From Alternaria dauci (taxonomy: Eukaryota > Ascomycota > Dothideomycetes > Pleosporales > Pleosporaceae): DNA of 64,000 bases. The stretch is from assembly GCF_042100115.1 (NCBI RefSeq), contig NC_091277.1:496001-560000 (forward strand), written 5' to 3'. The notes beneath the pieces are model-generated. The model was not told where the DNA came from. It saw only the letters and a program-made list of their open reading frames with translations, and made no database searches. The position numbers and the translations under genes were made by a program. Below, in pieces: positions 55,953 to 64,000 of the stretch (its first letter is position 1; each line of letters starts with the position of its first letter).

Positions 55953-56750
55953 TCACATCTCACCGCACTGCGCAATAACGATATCTTGCACTGGCTTCCC
56001 CTCTGGGTTCGCTACTGTCCGCGTATTTTCAATCTTGGTGACGACGTCCATGCCTTCGATGACGTTCCCAAAGACGACGTGCTTGCCGTTCAAGTGAGGG
56101 GTGCCATTCTTCGCAGTGATGATGAAGAACTGGGAACCGTTGGTATTCGGACCTGAGTTCTGGGATCGTTAGTGATGTGCTTGGCTAGGAGGCTTACATG
56201 GACCTACAGCCATAGACAGAAGACCAGGTTTGTCGTGCTTCAACGTGAAGTTCTCGTCGGCAAACTTTTCAGTGCCCCAAATCGTTCTCGAGCCTGTGCC
56301 ATTGCCGTTTATAAAGTCGCCGCCTTGGATCATGAAACCTTTGATCTGCAACAGTCAGTATCGTTCAAGTCAAACACGCTGATACTGCAGCTTGTTCATG
56401 GTACTTACGACGCGATGGAACTTGCAGCCTTTGTAGCCTTGAGGCTGTCCCCGACTGTTCTTGGTCTCTCCGGTGCAGAACTGGCGGAAATTCTCAGCCG
56501 TCTTTGGGACTACATTTTTGAACAACTCCATCTTGATTCTACCTAGCTTCTCCCCTGTTCGCTTATGTCAGTCACCATGGTCGGGTCGCGGGGCGTTTGT
56601 CCGACTGTGGGCTAGGCCAAGAACGACGCGTAGCTGATGGATGGCGCGGGGTGAGGGGTAAAGAGACCATCTGGGTCACATGGGTGGATGCATACCTCCT
56701 AGGGTAATGTCGAAGAAGACGATTGGATTGGGCTCGGCAGTCTCCGCCAT
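55953..56750 (-). CDS. cyp3: Cyclophilin H, spliceosomal peptidyl-prolyl isomerase
   Basis: Exons on the minus strand are 56750..56696, 56554..56409, 56345..56208 and 56159..55953, 181 residues. The order of motifs is that of a single-domain cyclophilin: [102 protein letters not shown], ending in AQCGEM. Catalytic Arg (FHRV), the GSQFF segment and the His of HLNGKHV region are present. Length and ending match PPIH, which binds the U4/U6.U5 particle through Prp4. All junctions are GT/AG. Other small cyclophilins are the alternative, but the acidic N-terminus and ending favour PPIH. Confidence 0.93.
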
Positions 56751-57971
56751 GGTTGCAGAAGTGCTGTGCTTGGAGATTGGAACTAGTGACGTTAGATAGG
56801 CTTTTGCGGCGGCGACGATGGAGGAGTCGTGCGGTAAGAGAAGAACAGCGGTCCGTCCAGATAACGTCCAAGACGTGCCGAGGAAAGAAAACGATGCAGA
56901 AAGCAGGGGAGTCGGGCTGCTGCAAGTGGTGGACGATGTTCGTGTGGATACTCGCAGATTGTTAGCGGCCGGGGAAGGCTCCACTCGGATAGCAGGGATC
57001 CGACATGTCTACTACCACTGTACGCAGCGCCGCGGGCTTCGATCTGAGATGGTGCACTGCGGCTGAGATATGAGACTGAGACTGCAACTGAGAGCGAGCT
57101 GCAGTAGTAATCATGGAGCGCAGTCCCATGTGTTGGGCGTCCGGGGTGGGCTAGCAATCTTTTGGATGTGATGGCACCTGCATGCGACGGGGCATGAATG
57201 CGGGCGACGAAACCCTGCCTGGAGGTGCATTGCGTGGACACTGCCTGTGACACATGCATGGTTCGGTAGCATGCAACACCCAGAGCGCACCGCCGTCTCG
57301 CAACCAAGTTTGACATTCTGCAATTCCTCGCCTCCCCAAGACGCCGCCTCGTTGCCTTTGGTAAGACGGGCAGTGTCCTGATACATGGTCCTGGTTGCCG
57401 GTCATCCTTGGCAGCTGCCGGCCGACGATTAGCGACGCCTCTGCGGCCTTTATCCGCCTCAAGACGGGCACCTCGCCTGTCCTGACACTCGGCGACCCAT
57501 CCACTGACTGACTGCCCTCGACCACCCCAACCAGTCCCCAGTCTGTCGCGCGCAGCCATTTGCACTCTTCGCATCGCATGGCCGATACCAGTGCTCCTGC
57601 TATTTACCGCTAGCGATTGTGGCACGGGCAGCCACTGCGAGCGACTATTGCCTCGACGAAGCCGACTCTCCATTGCCACAACCGCAGTCGTTGCCGTCAC
57701 CATCAACCGATTACATCAACCACACCCGGCCCTTCTCCCAGCCCAGTTTGCCGCCGTCGTCGCCGCCTCGACCATATCGCAACCACCGTCGCCGCCGATA
57801 GAGCGTGTACATTTGTAGTGCCGAATCGCCTCCTGACTTGTTTCACGTGCACCAGGGCTCTCCACATCCGGCCAACTCCCCACATACACGCGCATCACGG
57901 CTTCGCGCCTCTTTCCCGCTGCGTGAGCAATCGTGTCCGTGTACGGAATAGCAGAGACGCCGCTATCCACC
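56751..57971. other. Divergent promoter region, cyclophilin / RING protein
   Basis: About 1.2 kb. A 304-residue minus-strand ORF (56792-57706) spans it but has no family features and biased composition. The RING side contains many CCACCG/GCCGCC-type triplets near 57760. Confidence 0.5.
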
Positions 57972-59322
57972 ATGTCCAACGTCGTTGTGTACCCGAGGCA
58001 GAATGCACCTGCCCCAACAGATGGCTCCAACAACAACAACAACAACAATAACAACAGCGGCCCCACCAGTTCGCCGCTGCTTTTCTTCGTTGCCTTGGGT
58101 TTCGGTGTCGTCTTCACAAACTTATGGTAGGCGCTGGCAGTTGGTGTCGCAACTGCTCCCTCTTACTGACTGCTTTAGGATCATCGTCGGCGTCAAGTAC
58201 TGCTTCCGATACAATCGCCGTCGCGCGGCTCAGGCTGCCGCAGATGGCGAACCAATCGACATGGCCAACATGCCTCGCCCGCACCGGAGGAGGAGAGAGA
58301 AGAAGCTGATGACCATGGACGAGGTCAATGAGCGTTTCCCTCTGTCAAAGTACAAGCAATGGAAGTCGAGTCGCGAGACCGAGGGTTTGCCAGCCAACGG
58401 CGGTATTGCGACTGCGCCCCAGAGCAGAGCAGCAAGCATGAAAGATGTCGAGGGCGTCATTAGCGCGCAGGATGAAGGCCCAGCATCGAGAACCGACACT
58501 GCACTCGCAATGGCCCGCAATGATCTCAATGCTCCAAACTCCTCCACCCAGCCCGCAGCCTCCCCAAGAACAAGCATGGAAAGCAGAAAGAGCCAGCACG
58601 TGCAGGACGTCGAGAAGCAAGCCGGGGTCAAGTTGGACACAGAGAAGACGGATAATGCTCCAGGACAAAGTGCTACCCTACAAGCAAACGTGCGCGAACG
58701 CGAGGACGATTCGGATGACGATGACGATGATCCCATACGCACTGCTGCTGCGCCAGAAATGTTGGCAGAGCCAGGAGACACATGCGCCATCTGTCTGGAT
58801 ACCTTGGAAGAAGACGACGATGTACGCGGATTGTCTTGTGGTCACGCCTTCCATGCCAGCTGTGTTGATCCATGGCTGACGAGTCGCCGTGCCTGCTGCC
58901 CTCTCTGTAAAGCTGACTACTATGTTCCAAAGCCTCGTCCCGAAGGCGAAGCCGATCCCGTTACTGGTCGCCGTTCAGTCGCCGGTCTTCGGTCGCCACC
59001 ACAAGCCGTTTGGACAAGTACCAACCCCTTTTCTCGGTCTCGTGTCATGGTCATCAATTCAGACTACCAGCAGCGACAAGGTGTCGACCGGTTCGGGCGG
59101 TTGAATCGGCCTACTCGCCGTGAGCGCGCAGCTGGAGATGCATCACAAGCGACAGGGCAGACTGGCAATAGCCAAGGCTGGTTATCTAGAATGACGCCCA
59201 GCCGACCGCAGGGCTCTCCCTTCTCCACCTGGTTCGGCCGTAACCGTGGCGCTGCTAGCACTGCAGACGCTTCTGTCTCGCAGCAACCAACTCCAGCACA
59301 ACTCGAGGCCGGTAACCGGTAG
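57972..59322 (+). CDS. Membrane-anchored RING-H2 E3 ubiquitin ligase
   Basis: Exons 57972..58126 and 58179..59322 give 432 residues; the intron has GTAGGC and TTTAG ends with a CTGAC branch. A short N-terminus with a run of nine Asn (CAA/AAC repeat) precedes one transmembrane helix (LLFFVALGFGVVFTNLWIIVGV), which is split by the intron. A disordered linker with an Asp run (SDDDDDDP) follows. The RING-H2 finger lies at about residues 250-300: CAICLDTLEEDD, then CGHAFHASCVDPWLT and CCPLC, giving C3H2C3 ligands. The C-terminal ~130 residues are disordered and basic. Such single-pass ligases work at endosomes, vacuole or ER. The substrate is unknown. The start is the first ATG of the frame. Confidence 0.9.
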
Positions 59323-60060
59323 ATGTTGTCATCTTATTGTCCAAATCTCTCAAAGCTTTCTCACGCCCAATCACGATTACCCATACTCACTTTTCCGTGC
59401 ACCTATGTCATGCGTCCCAGTCAAAGCAACAATGTCTTTTTTTTCTTTTTCCACACATTCTCGGCGTTTCCCCATCCATACCCTGGGCCACTTTTCGACT
59501 CGGGATAATTTCGCTCGCAACGGTACCTATCAAAGCATAGCGAGAGGGCTTTCTCGATACAGCATTTGGCAGACGGCAGCGGAACGGAGTACATACGGAT
59601 TATTTGCCAGTAGCGATATGGTCATGGTTCTACACAGGGGCTGGAACTACCTACATTGTAGATGTCATGGTCCACAGACTTGCAGGCGCAGAAGCGTCGA
59701 GCGATTAGGGGGCTTTTTAACATGTTGTTATGTAGTATATGCTAGGCCATTTTCGATAGCGAAGAATACCATGTATGGAACACGACATGTGTAATGCAAG
59801 TGAAGTATCTCCCGCTTTATTCTTGTTGGCTCTCATCACTATCACCAAGTTTATGTCCTAATCACAACTGGGCAACAAGCGGGGTATCTCATCGTGTTTC
59901 ATTCGCATCATGTCCTTTGACTCGTGTTTACGGATTTGGCATACACCAAATCTTTAGACATCCAAACCAGTAAAGCTCACGTCAAGTCGCTCAACGCCAT
60001 TTTCCTGATCCAAGAGTACATAGCCTTCCCATTCCATGAGCGCCATCACACAATCATAAA
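59323..60060. other. Convergent 3' region, nothing seen
   Basis: About 740 bp between the RING gene and the kinase gene. The overlapping short ORFs are chance frames. Confidence 0.5.
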
Positions 60061-63000
60061 TCATCCAGGCCCCCTCACCCGAACAGTACCCCCTCTCATC
60101 TCCTCATCCGCTCCCTCGTCACCTTCATCCTCGCCTACCACGTCCTGTAACCGCATTGCTCTCAGCAGATCTCTACTAGCCCTCGTCCCGTCCCTCAGTT
60201 CGACCGCACTCTTGAGCAACATGTCCGCCATAACTCTGGCGTCCATGTCCATACCCAACAGCGCCCCTACCTCAGGACCGGTTGGAATGGGAAACTCGAC
60301 AAGCGGCTTGCCATTTGGACCAACGCTGACGGTTGTGGACTTGCGGCTGTAGCGCGGGGTATCGTGTTGATCGAAATCCGACGACGAAGAGTACTGGTTG
60401 CTGTGGTGGTACGACGAGTCATCGGTGTCGGAATCGAGGTTGTAGGTCGTCGAAGTAAAGGTTGTGGATGTGGAGTCGTTTCTACGTGATGAACGGAGAG
60501 AAGCAGACGGCTGGCCCATTGGGCGCTGTTGCGCTGCGAGGTTGAGGCGTTCGAACGTCTCCCAGAGGTCGTCGACGTCTTCTTCTTCGAGCGACGTGTC
60601 GGTCGTGACGCTCATGGGAGGGGATTGATCGTCGCTGCTTAGTCCGTATGCCATGTTGTGTGACCAGCCATCCCAGATTTGCTGAGAGCGCTGATTACCA
60701 CGGTGGTAATGGCCAGAGGTGGGTGCTGGTTTTGCGTGCGACTGCACCTGGCTTGCTGAGCTGACGCCTCGGGCGTGCATGCTGGGGTGGTGTGGGTCTT
60801 GATTTGTAGGATGGCCTTGTTCATCGTACTGTTGAGGTGTCAACAATCCTGGCACTGCGTGGTTTGGCTCCGATTGCGACTTCATATGGAAGGAAGCGCG
60901 GTGGTTATTTTGTGACAGTTGTACTTGGTCTTCAAGGTTGAACGGATTATCGTTCATGCGCTCTGTTCCTGCTGTAAGGATCTCTGAGCCAGAAGTCGAT
61001 GGCCGGTAGTCTTCCACCATTGCCATATCTAGATCAATCATGGACGAACGTAGAGGAGAATTAGGCGCAGAACTTATCATTTCAGGGTAGTCGTTATCAT
61101 CAACAGCAGGCTGAAGTGGTGCTGTTTGGGCATGGCGCAGGTTTGGTCGGAATCCAGGTGCAAGGCCCGGCGAAGCAGAGTCCGTCTTGAAGTGCTGGCT
61201 GCGTTGCGGGTCCGCCGGACTACCCATTGGAAAGGCAAAGTCCTGAGTTTTGCGATTATCATCCTGCTTAGGAAACGTCCATTCTTTCGTCTCACGCCGT
61301 CGTGACATCCGATTCGAAGCGCGGTTCCTTGGGGCTTCGTTGTTGGCTTCTGCCATTGCAGCGTCGAACGTCCATTCCACTGTACGTCGGTTGGGCTTTT
61401 GAGGCTGTTGCGGGAACGACCATTCCATCGTCTTGCGGTTGGGTTGCTCATTAGCTCCTGGAAATGACCATTCCATCGTCTTTCGGTTATCTTGCTCAGT
61501 GGTTCCCGGGAACGACCATTCCATCGTCTTTCGATTCTCGTCATTCATGCTGGGGAAGGTCCAGTCTTTCGTGGCTCGTTTAGTCATCTCATCCTCTTCG
61601 TTAAAGGCATCTCGACGCTCCTCTTCTTCTTCCATCTCCCGTATGATGCTCTTCATACGATTCGCACGGATGGTGGGCACCTCGCCCAGGTCAATACTTG
61701 GTATCTCATCTGCTGACGGCATTGAAAAATCCAAGTCAATGACTGTCTCGCGGTTGGGCGCACCAGGATTGAAGTCACGTAGGACTAGGTCAGATGGAGG
61801 GCGGCCGTTCGGCGGGTCCGGCATATCGACGGCACTGTACCTGTATGGCGTCGTGTTCGTATCGAATAGTTTGTTCAGACGTTTCTGGCCTCTGACAATA
61901 GACTCTTCCTTGAACCTAGCCTGGAGCTGCTCGAATCGTCCCATATCCGCGACAGGTGGTAGGCCCATCCCGTTGAAGCCTGCTCCACCAGCGAAGGGGT
62001 CGCCAAATTGTGTTGCGCGTTCTTGCTCGAATTCTTCTGATGTGCTGAAAGACCAATCATCATCATCGTCGTCTTCTGCTTCTGGGGCAAGCGGGTCTGG
62101 CGCTTGAGCACCGTATGGGTTGAATAGCGACTGGCGTGCACCACCCTGTTGCTCCCAGACATAGTAGTCTTCGACCAACTTGACGAGCGACACAGTTGGA
62201 TACATCTTAGTAGTATCTGCAAGATAGGGGTGCTCCAGAATCTGATCTGGCGTCGGTCGGTCTTGCGGCTCTGGTTGAAAGACGAAGGCTAGAAAATCTT
62301 TCAGTTCTTGAGAAAAGCGATCGCCTTCCAGCACAGGAACACCAGCCGTTGGCAGATCGAATTGCCCGATCTTGTGGTGTGGTGGGTAGCCACAAGCCAT
62401 CTCATAGACTGTACAGGCGTATGCCCAGATATCAACCTCATTGCCGTAAGATATCTCCCTAGGCCGCATCAAGCTGTGCGGATCCGCGTCCTTTACCCAC
62501 TCCTTCTGCAGTTCGGGCGCCATCCAGAAAGGTGTACCAACGATGGTGGAGCGCTTCGATCGTTCAGGTTCCAAGGTATTGGAGACACCGAAATCGCATA
62601 GTTGCACACGACCGTCTTCGAGGATAAGCACGTTGTTGGCTGAATGTGGTCAGTAGAGCGTAGGAACTGTAGAGACACGATTACCTACACTTCAGATCTC
62701 GATGCAGTACGCCAGCTTCATGTATATACTTGAGGCCTTGGGCCAGCTCACGAGCGATGGGGATGATGAACTTCTCCGCCAGTCCAGGTCCGGGGTCCTT
62801 CGTCATGGCTGTGGGCTTCATCAAAGTATTGACGCTACCACCGCTGGCATATTCGCTGACGATCCAGAGTTCGTTGTGTACTGGCCTGGCTTCTTCGATG
62901 ATGTTGACGTAGGGCCTTGCCTTGCTGTCTCTTAGCTGCTGCAGGATGTCAATCTCCTTGAGTGTGTCCTGGAGGTTCTTGTGTGTCATTTCCTCATAAT

Positions 63001-63915
63001 CAACCTTGTCGATCTCGATGATCTTAATGGCCACGAGCGCACCGGTAATGCGGCTCTTTCTTTGTCATGTCAGCGAATGTACTCTGCCTCACGTCGTGAT
63101 ACCCACCCTTTGTAGACACGACCGTATGCGCCCTTGCCAATGAGCTCGTAGAAGTCATATGGCGGCGGTTCCTCGCCGCTTCGCTTCGCTCTCTCCGCAA
63201 CCAGAAGCTCCATGTCCTTTGCCTGCTGCATAGCACGCCCCTTGGTGCCACCCATGTTGGGCGGTTGCAGTCGTGCAGGCTCCATGGCTTTTGGGTATCT
63301 GTATACTTTGTCGAGCCTTGGTGGTGGTTCAATTGGGGCGTCGTCCAAAGGCTCGAAAGGTGACTCTGCTATGCGCTCCAATGGGCTCTCCTGCAGAGTA
63401 CCGGTGATGCTCTCGTAGCTGGTTGAGATTGGTAGAGCCGGCGGCGGGCGATTAGGCTGACGTGAACGCCTACCAGGAGAGACGCAGTTTGTAGGGTCGG
63501 AGGCAGAGTATGAGTGCCGTGTGGTTGGACTGGGCGGACCAGGCTTGATGGTGCCTGGACTGGATCGTGATATAGGTCGTCGCGGGACGGGTGTTGTTGC
63601 AAGGACAGTGTCGAGCCTCGGCTTGGGTGTCGGTGGGCACAGCGGACTCCGGTGGTCTAGGATTGGACTTGAGATGTCACGCTTATCGATAGAAGGCGTG
63701 CGAGAAGAGCGTGACGAGCGTGACGAGGGGCCTCTCTTGCCTTTGATTGATTCGGTTAGCCTTGACCATGAGATGGAGCGATTGGGGCGGGCCCTGTGGT
63801 TTGGCGTCTGGTGCTCGGCCGGCGAGCGAGGCGGGGGCACGTCACCCATAGGGATGAGGTGGTCGCCGTCGCTCATTGACCGCTTCAGCTTCATGATGGC
63901 GTCGTCGCCGAGCAT
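60061..63915 (-). CDS. STE20/GCK-type protein kinase with long extensions (Kic1/Nak1-like)
   Basis: Exons on the minus strand are 63915..63107, 63059..62689 and 62639..60061, 1252 residues. About 250 disordered, Ser/Pro/Arg-rich residues precede the kinase domain (about 254-540): ELIGKGAYGRVYKG P-loop, VAIKIIE Lys, HRDLKSNNVLI catalytic loop, CDFGVSN, GTPFWMAPE activation segment. The kinase resembles germinal-centre kinases such as Kic1/Nak1 that feed the RAM/MOR morphogenesis pathway, but yeast Kic1 lacks this N-terminal extension, so the exact orthologue is open. After the kinase comes an Asp run (AEDDDDDDW) and six copies of a W-[ST]-F-P type repeat (61230-61600). A conserved C-terminal piece (EVGALLGMDMDARVMADMLL) ends the protein. 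The start could be 63915 or 63894. Confidence 0.88.
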
Positions 63916-64000
63916 GATTGCGTCGTGCTATTGCGACATGGTGGTGTTTTGAACAGAAATTGCACTCACTCGTTTGTTATGACGTTCCGCGTTGGCTACC

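Noticed and set aside
56792..57706. 304-residue minus-strand ORF in the cyclophilin/RING promoter region
   Set aside because: No domain, Arg/Ser/His-biased composition, and it overlaps the 5' regions of two well supported genes; most likely a chance frame in GC-rich DNA.
1..64000. tRNA, rRNA or CRISPR features
   Set aside because: I saw no convincing tRNA box pairs, no rRNA-like sequence and no regularly spaced repeats while reading; a tRNA scan would be decisive.

Overview
This window reads as nuclear chromosomal DNA from a filamentous ascomycete, most likely a dothideomycete close to Pleosporales. That placement is an inference from gene content and style. Introns are about 45-60 bp with GTRNGT donors and CTRAY branch points. 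Genes lie on both strands without operons. Several families are fungal-specific: Skt5, YPT35, CYP53 benzoate hydroxylase, an AspRS-DUF2156 fusion, and fungal transcription-factor domains. I see no rRNA, CRISPR array, virus or secondary-metabolite cluster, and I recognised no tRNA.

Layout. 0-10 kb: 3' end of a Skt5/Chs4 chitin-synthase activator with a CaaX box; an Aro8-type aminotransferase; Ost2 and a TMEM14 protein, which are divergent; a secreted AA8-AA12 haem/PQQ sugar dehydrogenase. 10-16 kb: the intronless AspRS-DUF2156 fusion (ErdS, sterol aspartylation), then a CYP53 P450. 16-26 kb: a 325-bp MITE beside a small Cys-rich orphan, TAF2, and a BAH-PHD protein resembling the Polycomb effector EPR-1. 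26-38 kb: a Caf120-like PH protein, an EthD protein, a poorly resolved hypothetical locus, a SAS4-domain protein and YPT35. 38-48 kb: a GPI-anchored 12-Cys surface protein, a disordered orphan, COQ6, a ChaC glutathione cyclotransferase with a 5-nt microexon, and a ZIP zinc transporter. 48-64 kb: a fungal transcription factor, a broken F-box gene, RRN3, cyclophilin H, a membrane RING-H2 protein and a STE20/GCK-type kinase.

Most genes are housekeeping and unrelated to one another. Shared themes are transcription and chromatin (TAF2, RRN3, EPR-1-like, SAS4-like, Caf120-like), cell surface and endomembrane (Skt5, Ost2, YPT35, GPI protein, GCK-type kinase), and oxidative or lipid chemistry (AA8-AA12, CYP53, ErdS, COQ6). 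Exon boundaries were worked out by hand from splice signals, reading-frame continuity and known family motifs. In each multi-exon model with a stated protein length the exon lengths sum to a multiple of three.
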